From: Ephydatia muelleri
Lineage: Eukaryota > Porifera > Demospongiae > Spongillida > Spongillidae
Reading direction: 5' to 3'
Assembly: GCA_013339895.1 (NCBI GenBank)
Contig: JABACO010000019.1
Location: 2,528,565-2,592,564, forward strand
DNA: 64,000 bases
Part shown: positions 22,263 to 35,007 of the stretch, piece by piece
Layout of the letters: each line of letters begins with the position of its first letter
Position numbering within the stretch: the stretch's first letter is position 1
Made by a program: the position numbers and the translations under genes
Notes under the pieces: model-generated
What the model saw: only the letters and a program-made list of their open reading frames with translations
Database searches by the model: none
Told to the model about the DNA's origin: nothing

Positions 22263-23242
22263 ATGAGTGCCGAAATCACAAAAAAGAAGCGAGTTAGAGC
22301 GGGCCACAAGGCTACAGTAGGAAGGATTATCGCGGATGCCAAAACCGCGTTGGAAGCGCAAGAACGAAGCATTCCGAAACTAGAACAGCAACAAAAGAAG
22401 CTTCGGGAGAAGTACGAGATTATCAAGAAGCTAGACGGCGAGATTCAAAGTCAAATCGAAGCGGAAGATGATGTCAGCAATGAGATTGAGCAAGCCGACA
22501 TCGTTAGCGATGAGATTGAGCTCACCCTGATACTTCTGGATAAAGCGCTCACTGCGGCCGAAGATCCCCGAACTACGGCTACGACACACGCTGAACCCGC
22601 TAGGACGGAAACGAGGAATCGGCCTATTGTTGTTGGTTCTCCTACTCGCGAATCCAATGACAGAGCTCGCGCTTCACCTACACCTTCATCAGTCCCTGAC
22701 AGAATTCACACCACTACTATAAGGTAAAACTACCAAAGTTGAGTCTCAGGAAGTTTGATGGCGACCTGACATCATGGGCAACATTCTGGGATTCCTACGA
22801 GTCCTCAATCCATCTCAATCCGGACCTGTCTTCTGTTGACAAATTCAACTATCTCCACTCTCTTGTTGACGGTATTGCTGCAGAAGCCATAGCTGGACTT
22901 GCCCTAACATCATCAAATTATGAAGAAGCGATAGCGCTATTGAAGAAGAGATTTGGAAATAAGCAGCAGCAGATCAGCAAGCACATGGAGATACTGCTTC
23001 ATCTTGAACCCCTTGCATCACCTCACAATACAAGGGGCTTGCGTCATCTGTTTGACAAGGTAGAAGCACAAGTAAGAAGCTTGAAGGCGTTAGGTGTGGA
23101 TCCTACATCCTATGGCAGCTTATTGTCCTCGATTCTTCTGAGCAAGATTCCACAAGAGCTTTGTCTCATCATCAGCCGGGAAGTCCCACAGGACAAATGG
23201 GAGTTTGAAGCAATCCTGAAGATAATCGAGAGAGAGAGGTAG
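22263..23242 (+). pseudogene. BEL/Pao gag region
   Basis: Two blocks. 22263-22727 starts MSAEITKKKR and is a charged coiled coil. 22739-23242 is the conserved BEL gag domain (DUF1759 type: LRKFDGDLTSWATFWDSYES). A frameshift near 22724 separates them, and another in a GAGAGA run near 23240 ends the second block. Gag would package the element RNA into cytoplasmic particles. The breaks show that this copy no longer does so. Confidence 0.85.
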
Positions 23243-24048
23243 AAGCTAGGGAAAGGGCAGTCGATTCCAGTGTTGCCAAGAAGCCAAATGCTAGGAATTC
23301 CACTACATCTTCACTATTAGCAAGTGGCGCTAAGTTTGAGCATGGAACTTGCTGCTACTGCGAGCAGGATCATCAGCCATCCCATTGCACGAGAGTGACA
23401 GATATTGAAGAGAAGAAGAGCATCTTGATGAAGAATGGAAGGTGTTTCGTGTGCCTGAAACGGAATCACAGGGCAAGGGAGTGTCGCTCATCCCTAAGGT
23501 GTTCTGCATGTGGAAGACGACATCACATAAGCATTTGTAGTGGATCTTCAACATGGAACTCTGATCCGTCTAAGGCCCCACAGAGATCGAAACTGTCGTC
23601 AGCTATATCTCAAGGAGCATCAACATCTCACTCAACGAAAACCTCCCAGACCAGTCAACCTGCAGTAATGACTATGTTTGTTGGTGTGAGGACACCAGTT
23701 TTCCTACAGACAGCAAATGTGATGGTGTACAGGCCGGGGAATCCAACAGTTTCTCACAATACACGCATCATATTTGACACAGGGAGCCAGCGGTCGTATG
23801 TGGTGAACAGAGTGCGAGACATCCTCAAGCTACCAACACAGAGGACTGAAACTTTGGTGGTGAAGACATTTGGATCTGATGCGGGACTTTCCCAAGTATG
23901 TGATCTCGTCAATGTCTGTGTCAGAGCAAGGGGAGGAGATGAGATAACTATGCCGTTGCTTGCTGTCCCAACCATTTGCGAGCCTATTTGTGGACAGCCT
24001 ATTAACTGGCATCAAGGCGGTATCCCTACTTGTCTGTGCTGGACTTAG
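23243..24048 (+). pseudogene. BEL/Pao zinc knuckles and aspartic protease
   Basis: The frame continues from gag after a shift. Cys/His clusters (CCYCEQDHQPSHC, then CFVCLKRNHRAREC and CSACGRRHHISIC) form the knuckles. The protease follows with IIFDTGSQRSYV in a DUF1758-type domain. It ends by frameshift near 24030-24048, just where the next block starts. Confidence 0.85.
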
Positions 24049-25469
24049 CTGACCACAGTGACACAGAGAGCCGCTTGGATGTGGGCATACTTATTGGTGC
24101 GGACCTTTACTGGTCGGTGGTCACAGGAAGAACACGTCAAGGAAACGGCCCCACAGCCATTGAGACTAAGCTGGGTTGGGTGCTCTCTGGGCCAGCTACT
24201 GGGTTGTCTTGTGAGTCTACCTCGATGAGTCTACTTTCATGTCATACACTGAAGGCGGAAGTTTCTACGATTGGGTGCACTGACGCAACTTTGGACGATA
24301 CACTCAAGAAGTTCTGGGATCTTGAAGCAATTGGTACCAAGGCTGAAGAGTCATCTGTATATGAGGAGTTTACACAGAACGTCGTGTTCCAGGATGGCAG
24401 ATACAGTGTACACCTTCCGTGGAAAAGCTATCATCCACCATTGCCTGACAACTTCAACTTGTGCCAGACAAGACTTTTTGGTCTGATCAAGAGGCTCAGA
24501 CAATTTCCACACATTCTCTGTGAATATGACAACATAATTCAAGACCAAATCAACAAGGGCATCGTCGAGATCGTGGAAGATCCTTGGACCTCTGGGAAGA
24601 TAGGCAAGCTGCACTATCTACCTCATCATGGTGTCATCCGGGAAGACAAATCCACGACCAAGCTCTGGATTGTCTATGATGCCTCAGCACGAACAACTGG
24701 ACCTTCTCTCAACAACTGTCTCTATGCTGGACCATCCTTTGGGCAAAGAATTGTGGACATCTTGATACGTTTCCGGACTTATCCAGTGGGCTTGATAGCA
24801 GACATAGAAAAGGCCTTTCTCATGGTCTCTGTCGCTGATGAAGACAAGGATGTCCTCAGGTTCTTGTGGTTGGACGACGTCAACTCTGAGCTGCCAAGAA
24901 TAAAGGTGTTGAGGTTTGCTCGAGTAGTGTTTGGTGTCTCCTCAAGTCCTTTCCTCTTGAACGCAACAATCAAGCATCACATGAACCGTTACAAGGAAGT
25001 GGATCAGCAGTTCGTGGAGAAATTCGAGCGATCGATTTATGTGGATGATGTCACATTTGGAGCCTGCAATGAACAAGAGACTTTTCAACTTTACAAGAAG
25101 GCCAAATGTTGTTTATTAGAGGGAGCCTTTAATCTTCGGAAGTTTCGCACCAATTGTCCAGTACTGCAAAGGCGGATAGATATGCAGGAGTGCCAGGGTG
25201 CTGACGTAGTTCCAAGTGACCAGAAGAACACCGCAGCTGATGATGAATCCTATGTAAGGAACACACTGGGTGACTGCCGTGTCAATTCAAGTGGCGAGAA
25301 GGTGCTTGGTGTACAGTGGGATTGTACTTCGGATCAACTATCCTTTGACATTCATCATATCTATGAAGCAGCAAAGCGTGTAGAGCCTACCAAACGGGGC
25401 ATAATTGGTGTTGTGTCCAGATTCTATGATCCTCTTGGGGTCCTGGTCACCATTCACTGTCCTCTTTAA
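24030..25469 (+). pseudogene. BEL/Pao reverse transcriptase
   Basis: 479 codons, overlapping the protease block in another frame. It has the BEL-type RT with SIYVDDVTFGA at the catalytic site, preceded by LWIVYDASART and FLMVSVADEDKD. It ends by frameshift near 25445, after FYDPLGV. Confidence 0.9.
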
Positions 25470-27250
25470 GATGCTATTCCAGAAACTCTGCATCAATAAG
25501 ATAGACTGGGATGAGCCACTTACGGGTGAACTGCTGTTGGAATGGAAGAGGCTAGTGAACGACTTGAAACAAGTTCAATGTGTCATCATTCCACGCTGTT
25601 ACTTTGACATGGGGGAGAAGAGTAGATCCTGTGGTCTGGTTGGATTCTGTGATGCATCAATTCAAGCATATGCAGCAGTTGTATATCTTCGGGTAGAGAC
25701 TGACAGCGGATGTTATACAAGGTTTGTTGCTGCTAAGACGAGAGTTGCACCACTGCAAGTGCAAACCATCCCTCGACTGGAACTACTTGGTGCACTTCTG
25801 CTATCCCGATTGTTGACTAGTGTCACCTCAGCACTCAGCAGTGAACTCACACTGAATCCACCCATCTGTTTCACTGATTCCAAGGTTGCACTATTTTTGG
25901 ATCCGGGGATGCGATAAGGAATGGCGTCAATTTGTCGAGAACCGGGTTCGGGAAATCCGACAGTTAACACCAGTCCAAATATGGAAGCACTGTGCTGGAA
26001 AGACAAACCCTGCAGATTTACCATCCAGAGGAACAGATCTGTCTAAAATTGCAAATGACACTCTGTGGCTAATGGGACCTAGCTTCGTATGTGATGAGCC
26101 TATTGATGATGACCCACCTTTGGAGGAAGCCACACTTAAGGAATGTACATCAGAGTTAAGGATGAATGACAGGCAACGATTTGAAGAGGTTTACAGTTTA
26201 CTAATCACAAGTGACATAGAAGCCGTAATCAACTGTGAAAACTTCAGCAGCCTGCAGAAGCTCCTCCGGACAACAGCATACGTATTGAAGTTCATCCAAA
26301 TGGTGAAGACCAAGACCGGGAGGATGCAGGGAACTGTCAATTCAGAGATGAGCGGCAATGACCTTAACCTCTCCGAGCTATATTGGATAAAGGCCTGCCA
26401 GAGGATATTGGTCCAAGACGCCAAATTTGAACAGTGGAAGGTACAATTTGGACTTCACCTGGATGATGCAGGAGTATGGAGATGTAAGGGGAGACTAGGA
26501 TGTGCAGACCTGTCTGAAGATGCCAAACACCCTATACTTCTTCCTAGTGGACACCATTTTATTACCTTACTGGTACTAGATTGTCATCAACGTGTCAAGC
26601 ATGGAGGCATTAAGGAGACTTTAACGGAACTCAGGACACGATTCTGGACTGTCAAGGGATGAAGTGTGGTGAAGAAGATATTGCACCAGTGTGTAATATG
26701 TAACAGGCACAATGGTCGATCCTATGATGCTCCAGAAGCCCCTTCACTACCACACTGTCGTGTGAGGGAATGTCCACCATTCTCATGTGTTGGAGTTGAC
26801 TATGCTGGACCCTTATACGTCAAGGGTACTGGAGACAAGATCTGGATCTCCTTGTTCACCTGCTGTGTTACTCGTGCACTTCATTTGGAACTGGTACCAG
26901 ATATGACTACAGATGCCTTCCTCCGGTGTTTCAGGCGTTTTGCAAGTCGAAGAGGCACTCCTGCTAAGGTCATTTCTGATAATAGCCGAACCTTCAAGGC
27001 AGCCAACAAGGAGCTGGCAAGAATACAGACTGACCCTGTTGTGAAAGACTACTTCGCTTGGCTGAGAATAGAATGGTGTTTCATTGTGGAGAAGGCACCG
27101 TGGTGGGGTGGTTTCTATGAGAGGCTAATTGGATCAGTCAAGAGGTGTCTGAAGAAGAGTATAGGCAGTGCAAAACTAACCTTGGATGAGCTCCAGACAG
27201 TGGTGATAGAAGTGGAGCGACACTCAACTCTAGGCCTCTTACGTACTTAG
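25405..27250 (+). pseudogene. BEL/Pao RNase H and integrase
   Basis: RNase H is in 25405-25917 (GFCDASIQAYAAVVYLR, then TIPRLELLGALL and FTDSKVALF). A shift near 25900 leads to 25886-26662, with the end of RNase H (KTNPADLPSRG) and the integrase zinc domain. A TGA at 26660-26662 interrupts the frame. 26666-27250 then has the integrase core, with D, D and E in VGVDYAGPLYV, ISDNSRTF and WWGGFYERLIGSVK. A frameshift follows near 27235. Confidence 0.9.
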
Positions 27251-27330
27251 CAGCAGATGACATTCAGGAACCCCTCACCCCAGCTCATCTGCTTACTGGG
27301 CATCGTCTCCTTGGGCTACCAGGTTCACAG

Positions 27331-27858
27331 GTGTTGGCGACACAAGATGATGACTTCATGTTTTCCAGTGATCATTCCAGCGTCACACGGCGGATGGAGC
27401 ACACTCAACGTCTATTAGGACAATTTTGGAGGCGCTGGCGGGATGAGTATCTGAGTGATCTGAGAGATGTGCACAGATATGCTGCTGTGCCAAATAAGAG
27501 AAAGCGGTCAGTCACATTGGGGGACATTGTACTGGTGCACGACGAGTCACACCCCAGAACCTTCTGGAAGCTAGGGAGGGTACAACGTCTGATGGAAGGG
27601 CGTGATGGGTGTGTCAGAGCAGCAGTTGTTCGTGTTTCCTCTAGCTCAGGAGCAACTACAATTAAGCGACCATTGCAGCTGCTCTATCCTCTAGAGATAC
27701 ACACTGGCACAGATGCTGAAACTATGAAGAAGAATGAAGAAGGGAGAGATGAAGGGAAGTTGGTCACGCGACCTAAGAGGAACGCAGCGGAAACTGCAAG
27801 ACTGAAAATGAGCCTTCAGATCAACGACATGGAACAATCTGATTCAGAAGTTGACTAG
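27331..27858 (+). pseudogene. BEL/Pao C-terminal region (DUF5641-like)
   Basis: 175 codons containing LGQFWRRWRDEYLSDLRD and LGDIVLVHDE, the signature of the C-terminal domain that follows integrase in BEL/Pao polyproteins. It ends just before the purine tract and 3' LTR. The frame is out of register with the integrase block. Confidence 0.85.
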
Positions 27859-27880
27859 TTTGACTAGTCAACTGGGGGAG

Positions 27881-28802
27881 TGTTGAAACTCGTAATAATA
27901 ATTGTTGTGATGTAATTGTGTGCGCACGTGATTTCAATAAATTTGTAGAGATAGCGACGTGGGAGAGCTGACCTTGCGTGCATCCAGCCAGAGATAATAT
28001 ATAAAGGGATTGGAAACGAGCCCACTTTTCACGCATTAGAGCGTGCCATCCGCACCTGTACTCGAACCCACAACCAACAAATGTATGCGTGTACACAAAT
28101 AGGTCAATTATCATTATAGGATGGCGATGAGTAGCTAATTGCGTTGTAACCCGCTGTAGACTGCAAAATGGGCTAGCAAGTTAGAAACAACCGTAAAACC
28201 ATCACCTTTGACACAATACAAGCCGTAACGTAGTCGCGCGCTAGATATAAAAATATTCGGATGCTAAAATATGAACCAAGAGCTACAAGACAGCGTTAGA
28301 TTTAGCGATCTAGCTTACACGATAAAGGCTACACTGTCCCACAAAATTACCATATCCAACATTCTGTTGGAGCGGCTCTGAGCACTGCCGTTACAAACAA
28401 ACAACACCACGCTACAATTTAATCATCTTGCACGTTATAGAGCCATTTTCAAACAGAAAAGACTATCGATTCGTAAGATACTGTCCCACAAAAAACGGCG
28501 CTCCGGAAAAATCGCAATTTTGGCAAAAAAGCTCGAAACTGTGCAACCGAACACTCACGGCCCTTCAAAAAAGAGCAACACGTTGTACATGTGATGGCGA
28601 ACTTGAAAATTACAATCAAATAAGCCTTTTCCTTTTAGTTCAAACAAACCAGCGAGTTTTAGACTCTGTCCTCACTTCTACGCAGGTGCGATTCACAGCA
28701 GGTCGGATGGCACGCGAAAAATTGCGAAACTCTATGGCTCACGTGACGCGTTGCCAATCCCTTTATATATTATCTCTGATCCAGCTAAATCAATATTCTA
28801 CA
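27881..28802 (+). repeat. 3' LTR of the BEL/Pao element, enlarged by an insertion
   Basis: 922 bp = 125 bp of LTR + 790 bp of inserted element + 7 bp duplication. The outer parts equal the 5' LTR. Confidence 0.93.
27989..28778. mobile_element. 790 bp terminal-inverted-repeat (MITE-like) element in the BEL 3' LTR
   Basis: The ends are a perfect 25 bp inverted repeat starting CAGAGATAATATATAAAGGG, and weaker inverted similarity continues inward (for example GCGTGCCATCCG on both sides). It is flanked by ATCCAGC at 27982-27988 and 28779-28785. The 5' LTR has this 7-mer once at the equivalent place, so the empty site is present in the same window. There is no transposase ORF. The superfamily is undetermined: a 7 bp duplication with a CAG start would fit a few DNA transposon groups. 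Confidence 0.9.
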
Positions 28803-28807
28803 GAACT

Positions 28808-30512
28808 GATTGCAAGAATTGTGCTGTTGGCTCCAGCATTGATGCATACTTTGCAATGATGACTAAGCATATTATGCAAGATGATGCAGTTACTGCACAG
28901 AACAACTGATGTGCTTCTTGTCGACACTTTACACTAGCACTAGCTGACTCACTCAATTCTTGAAGAGTTTTAACAATTGTGGTAAAGTTCTCGAAGAATA
29001 CTCGTATGCTTGTGTATTTAGCAGTCCGTATAGTGCTGTCGCGAAAGAATTTGATCACAGACTTTATTGTGCCAACAGAATTTCACACAACACTATAAGG
29101 CTGTTTAAATCATTAACAACCAGATTCAGCCTGTGTGAAGAGCAGTGAACAAAAAATGCCTTTGGAAATTGTTGTTTGATAATAGCTTGGACTCCTCCCT
29201 GTATTCCTGCCATAGCAGAACACCCATTATAGCCCTGCCCAACCAGTTTAGACATATCAAGGCCAATTTCCAAGCAACTATCCAAAATTGCACATGCAAT
29301 TGCTTCTGCAGTCACCTGATGTAAATGAGCATAACCTAAAAACTCCTCATGGATACGTGGAGTTGCTGAATTGGTTTCCATGTACCTAACAGCCAATGAC
29401 AATTGTTCTTTGCCTGATATGTCTGCTGTTTCATCAGCCAATATTGAGAATGCTGCAGAACTATTGGCTGCTTGAACTACATCACGTTGCAGTAGCCTTC
29501 CACAAATCTCCACTATTTCATTTTGGGTCCTCACAGATGTATATCGTGCAGCATGCATGTGAAGCTGTCTCCATATGATGTTTTAGGATTTCATCACCAG
29601 ATTCAATACGAAAATGAAGCAAATCGTGAAAGTTCCCACAAGAACTAGAGTGTCCACGTAAAGAAAGATCATGGGTCCCGCAAATCACGATTGAGGATAC
29701 AATTGGATAAAGCTTCTTCCTATTGTCCTCAATAGTTTTCAAGTGAACATCACTCAGTTTTTGAACAACAGAAAGCTGCTTTCGCTCACATATGCTAAGG
29801 AAATTTGTTGCATCACCATGAGAGCCTTGATGCCAGCTTGATTTCATGTGTTCTTTGGCATAGGAATGAAAGTCTTTATAACGCGTAAAAGGTGTAGCAA
29901 TGAAGCAGCCTTGAAAACCTCTTGAAACTTTCTGAGGAAAAAGAACACAGAACTGCAGAAAGCTCCTTTTAGGTGACGAGAATAAGCCAACCAAGGAGAG
30001 TAGTCTTTAAGCCACAGTTGTCGAAATGAACGAGATCCCGATGCATTCTCTTTAAATTCATAGTTTTCTGGGGGAATCCAGCAGCTCGTTAGCAACTCGT
30101 ACCGTCTATGATCGGGGAAATTCGTGCGGTTAATGTAGAGACCAATATCAAATTGGTTGATGTCACGATCGACTTCGGTTGTGGTTACAGCCGACGCTGT
30201 ACTGGCTGTGTGCGATTGCGAAAAAGAAACGCCAGGTTCAAAATCGGCTCGTGACTGAATGGTGGGCATAGCAGATGATTGTATGCATATGGCTGCTTCG
30301 TTTACTTCGCAGTCAGAGTCTAGGACTATGACAAGGGGTGATCCTTCATAGTCGGCTACCTGCCTAGCGCTGCTTTGTAATGTAGCATCTGACGGGGAGT
30401 TGCATACTGCTGTTGTGGATGGTGCATCACTGGTGAGTTTGACCTTTTTCACGAATCTATCCATTCTCTCTGAACCGTATAAACACGTGCGCAAAGCTGC
30501 ATTTATCACCAC
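28808..30512 (-). pseudogene. hAT transposase, N-terminal half
   Basis: Read leftwards, the likely start is MDRFVKK near 30464. The N-terminal part is acidic/Ser-rich, then has HRRYELLTSCWIPPENYEF and RQLWLKDYSPWLAYS, like the TTF-type zinc-finger region before hAT domains of the ZMYM/ZBED kind. A frameshift near 29930 leads to the block 29518-29994, another shift leads to 29064-29558 with the catalytic-core stretch FSILADETADISGKEQLSLA and HCSSHRLNLVVND, and a last one leads to 28808-29058. The gene is cut at 28808 by BEL. Multiple shifts make it a pseudogene. Confidence 0.8.
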
Positions 30513-30623
30513 GAGCTGTAGTTATAATATTTGAGTAATCATGAATATTAATAAGCTGGGGTACGCAGGGGGGGGGGGGGGGGGGCAAATGCCCCCCCTT
30601 GCCCCATCGAGCGGACGCCTATG

Positions 30624-33600
30624 CGTCATGCCTAGCGTGGTACAGTTTTAATTAAAGCTAAAGCTAAAACAAATCAATTAAGTGACGTCAGTGGATGTTG
30701 TTGTTCTGCCTGTTCAAAGTACAACGTACCTATACAAAGGTCCTCTCACCTGTGTCACTTGTAATTGTATCTTAGCCCACCATTCGAAGAGAGCTACAAG
30801 CGTCAGGCCCATCGCCTACAGTGATACGAGCGTCGGGTAAATCAATACCTAGGCGCCCACTGACCATTCTATTTTCACACTGATCCGAGCATGCTGCAGA
30901 TACTCCGTACTTGCTCCTGGATGAGGCGCACATACATTGGTTTCGGCACTGCTAATTGAGCCTGTATTATGCCCTACAAATTTCACAAAAAAGCGCCGTT
31001 GCCACTCAGTATTGTTTTATAGCATCATTGTAAAAAAAAAAGAAATTACAAGCTATTGCACTTTTCCACTTAGTCCTTGGAAGAATGCACCTCTGTTGAA
31101 GGGCATGATTTATTTTTAAAAAATGACAAGAGGAAACCAGTCCTCCTTACCTTGGGTTTTTGCACCAATATCTCTTTCTTGTGTGTGGTGAACATTACCA
31201 TCTTGCAATGTGATTGTCATCGCACACATTTTTGCACTCAAGCATGGGATGCTACAATGCATTTGACATATTTAGGCATGCACACCCTCCAGATGTATGA
31301 AAGCTTATACAAGTGCTGCACTAATTGTTTGCATTTGCACTATGTGTATGTACAATTTATTTACGTGCTATGCGCACATGTGTACTGCTGTGTATAAGTG
31401 AATCTGCTGTGATAGAGGGTCCCCATATCTGAATTAGTTGTCACGTGTTGTAATTGGGGACCTGGTACGGTTTGTTGCATGTAATCAGAGGATGTGTGCC
31501 AGATGATGGCTACACACATCACTTCATCAAGTTTACTCGACGGGCACGACACGAATGATAATTGGTAAGGGCTACAGCTTTGGAAATTTGATAACAATGA
31601 CTTGTCTTGTGATTTTAGTTCATTTAGGTGTGTAACTATTGATATTAAGACCACTCCATGAAGGTAATGCCACCCACTGCTATATTCGCATTGTTTAAAT
31701 AACCCATGCTTGTAGCACAGTTGTGGTGCATTTGTTGTTTCCAACTGCCAAGCATTGCATGGCTGAAGGAGTAGGGAATAGAATTTATTTAGGCACTCAT
31801 GCTAGCGAAAGCACTGGAATACATCACATGGGATGTGTGCATGTTGATGTACGTTTCAAGCGCCAATTGTAGATGAAGCAAGATGATCGTAGTGAATGAA
31901 ATGAAGTCCAGTCCTTTTGTTTTTTGCACAATTGTTTACAATGAATGGTGTTATAGCTACATGTAAGGTGGAGTTGTATTACACACGTGCAAAAGAAAGC
32001 ACAGGTATTTACCACTGGCAATTCACCTAAGTTGAAAGGGTGTCCTACCATAACACAAGTTGAAATATTGACCAAAAATCACATGAATGCACAGTGTGAC
32101 GACATCCATTAATTGCCATGGATACTTAACTGCGCCGAATAAGTCATACTGCATCCCAGCATCTTATCGGAGTGTTGGGCATTGGTCTGTTCATAAATAA
32201 ATTTGGTGTAAGAAATAGTTTATATGTATGTAATTAATGAACTGTTTTATTGTTCAATCCGTAGTTTGTAATTATGCTCTTAGGATGTGATTTGGTTTGA
32301 GTATTCAGCGTTTGTATCGTGCCCTATTGTTGCTTGCTCTTTCTATGAAATTTAGAACTGGTACCTGGCAATAGCTTTCTACACTTGGCACCAACACGTC
32401 AATGCACTTGACTTGGCGGTGGACGTACGGTGGAAAGACACCTGCAACAAGGGCGACAAACGGCGTAGTTTACAGAAGCGACTGGTTGTTAAAACATTGT
32501 GCATATGCTTGTAAAGATAGTGCATTGATTTATTTCATTGAAATTGACAAGCGTCCGATTTTAACAGTGAACCTGGGAAGCAAATATTGTTGCACCTAAT
32601 AATGGCATGGCGGTTGCGTCGATACCGTTGGCAATACATTGAATGGGCGAGTGGTTACTCATTAGGTAACCATTTTTATTCATTGCCAACGATAACACTG
32701 CCAACGGTACAAATGGTTACCAACCCTAGTAACCATTTTACTCCAGGTGCTATAGCTTAAATCAATTATACAAGCACAACAAATGATAATAATATACTGA
32801 TGCACAAAATTGTATTGACATTGCACTTCCAGTTCTGCCACCTCAGGTTCTCCTCTCTCGGGCCACGCGCGTCTGGTCACTCGCCAGCTGCAATCCTTTA
32901 CGGTGTAGCTATGCATGAGAAGATTGGAGTAACATAGGACACAGTAAAATAAATAACCAGCTAGCCAAGCGTTGGCCATGCGGACCCAAAAAATTCATTA
33001 CCACACAGCTATGCGGACCCATGGGACACCAACAATTCATTATCACACTCCCTGTGTGTACGGGACGGTCGAACAAACCATGCATGTGGACTGTTCGACC
33101 CGGCTTACCCATGCGGACCAATGGGGCACTCTAACAAGCGTTACCATGGGTTAGGGAGGCGTGAAGCACTCCTATACCAAACCAGCTGTTCGAGCGTTAG
33201 CTATGATGCCGCTCGAAACACTAGCTGTTACAATCATTACCAACATCCTGTTCAAGGGCTAACCATTAGGGCCATGCTGGCTATGTTGACCCATGGGACA
33301 CATGCACTTACGCTGCGCTTATAACTTGTAGAAACACAGCAGTACGCGCATGCAGCACAAAGTAAATTCTCCTATCCACAAAGCTCGAACGAGCCTATAG
33401 TATCACGCCAACACATGTACTTGTGTAACTACCGTCAGCCTATTGTAACACGTCAATACTTAAACTGACCAGCACGACCAACTGTATTACTTCTATACTC
33501 CCATACATCAATTATCGGCATGAATAAGATTAGGTTACTCTTTGGGTGCTCGTCATGAACGTAATTAGGTTCCTCTTTGTCATGGCATATCTACCGTCAG

Positions 33601-33849
33601 CTACCTTTTTGCCTTGGTTTCAGCATCTAGGTGCGCGTGTGTCATTTCTCATACACAAGCTAACTATGCCCTGTAGACATCTACCATCTATTCACTCATC
33701 CCCTAAACGCTCTTGCTAAGGTAGTATTGTGTGTCCGTGTGTCATTTCTCTATACGCACGCTAACTATGCCTAGTAATTGCTACACCAACAGAGCTGACA
33801 AATGCAGCACGCAATACCATACATGCCCCAAACGCCTTACAGGCAAGCT
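30624..33849. other. Intergenic DNA, no supported gene
   Basis: Only short ORFs without coding character. Two modest signals are a local direct repeat around ATGCGGACCCATGGGACAC (32979-33130) and inverted similarity around GGTAACCATT/AATGGTTACC (32670-32740). Confidence 0.6.
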
Positions 33850-35005
33850 TCATGAAGTACAACCTATACAAACTCTCTTCAGGCAAGCGCGCCTCACTAT
33901 AGCTACGCACAGTGAAGCTTCGCTAGCTACACACACACCTTACTGCAACCCAGCTATACAAACTCCTTACAGGCAAGCGCCTCAATGTAGCTATGCACAG
34001 TCAAGCTTCGCTAGCTATGGACACACATTCCTTACTGCAGCAAGCTTGACTAAGTACCCAGCTATACAAACTCCTTGCATCAATGTAGCTATGCACAGTC
34101 AAGTTTCGCTAGGTATAGACACATACACCTTACTACAACAAGCTTGACTAAGTACCCAGCTATACAAACACCTTACAGGCAAGCGCCTCAATGTAGCCAT
34201 GCACAGTCAAGCTTCGCTAGCTATAGACACACACACCGTACTGCAACAAGCTTGACTAAGTACCCAGCTATGCAAACTCCTTACAGGCCAGCGCCTCGAT
34301 GTAGCTATGCACAGTCAAGCTTCGCTAGCTATAGACACATGCACACGCCTTACTGCAGCAAGCTTGACTAAGTACCCAGCTATACAAACTCCTTACAGGC
34401 AAGCGCCTCAATGTAGCTATGCACAGTCAAGCTTTGCTAGCTATAGACACATACACCGTACTGCAGCAAGCTTGACGAAGTACCCAGCCATACAAACCCC
34501 TTATAGGCAAGCGCCTCAATGTAGCTATGCACAGCCAAGCTTCGCTAGCTATAGACACATGCACACGCCTTACTGCAGCAAGCTTGACTAAGTACCCAGC
34601 TATACAAACTCCTTACAGGCAAGCGCCTCAATGTAACTATGCACAGTCAAGCTTCCTAGCTATAGACACACACACCGTACTGCAGCAAGCTTGACTAAGT
34701 ACCCAGCTATACAAACTCCTTACAGGCAAGCGCCTCAATGTAGCTATGCACAGTCAAGCTTCGCTAGCTATAGACACACACCCCGTACTGCAGCAAGCTT
34801 GACTAAGTACCCAGCTATACAAACTCCTCAATGTAGCTATGTACAGTCAAGCTTCGCTAGCTATAGACACACACACCGTACTGCAGCAAGCTTGACTAAG
34901 TACCCAGCCATACAAACCCCTTACAGGCAAGCGCCTCAATGTAGCTATGTACAGTCAAGCTTTGCTAGCTATAGACACATGCACACGCCTAACTGCAGCA
35001 AGCTT
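33850..35005 (+). repeat. Minisatellite, ~108-112 bp unit
   Basis: About ten copies of a unit containing AAGCGCCTCAATGTAGC, CAAGCTTCGCTAGCTATAG and CTTGACTAAGTACCCAGC (landmarks near 34180, 34288, 34400, 34508, 34620, 34728). One unit near 34075 and one near 34820 are partly deleted. Periods near a multiple of three create long repetitive ORFs that should not be read as proteins. Confidence 0.93.
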
Positions 35006-35007
35006 GA

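Larger units (their letters stand above)
22083..28802 (+). mobile_element. BEL/Pao LTR retrotransposon (decayed)
   Basis: The LTRs are 125 bp (the 3' one enlarged by a later 790 bp insertion), start TGTTGAAAC and end TTCTACA. The 5 bp target duplication GAACT is at 22078-22082 and 28803-28807. A tRNA-Tyr type primer site and a GGGGGAG purine run before the 3' LTR complete the structure. The coding order is gag, protease, RT, RNase H, integrase and a C-terminal DUF5641-like region, typical of BEL/Pao. The frame is broken in at least six places. The element inserted into the hAT transposase gene. Confidence 0.95.
21109..30623 (-). mobile_element. hAT-like DNA transposon, interrupted by a BEL/Pao element
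   Basis: The ends carry an inverted repeat, CATAGGCGTCCGCTC at 21109-21123 and its complement at 30609-30623. Between them lies a minus-strand hAT-type transposase gene. Subterminal G or C homopolymers occur at both ends (24 G at 21168-21191, 18 G at 30568-30585). I find no matching 8 bp target duplication outside the termini, so the exact ends are uncertain. Without the 6.7 kb BEL insertion the element would be about 2.8 kb. Confidence 0.7.

Noticed and set aside
30624-33730. Several 60-127 codon ORFs on both strands
   Set aside because: No motif, splice pattern or coding-type composition; overlapping ORFs on both strands suggest chance.
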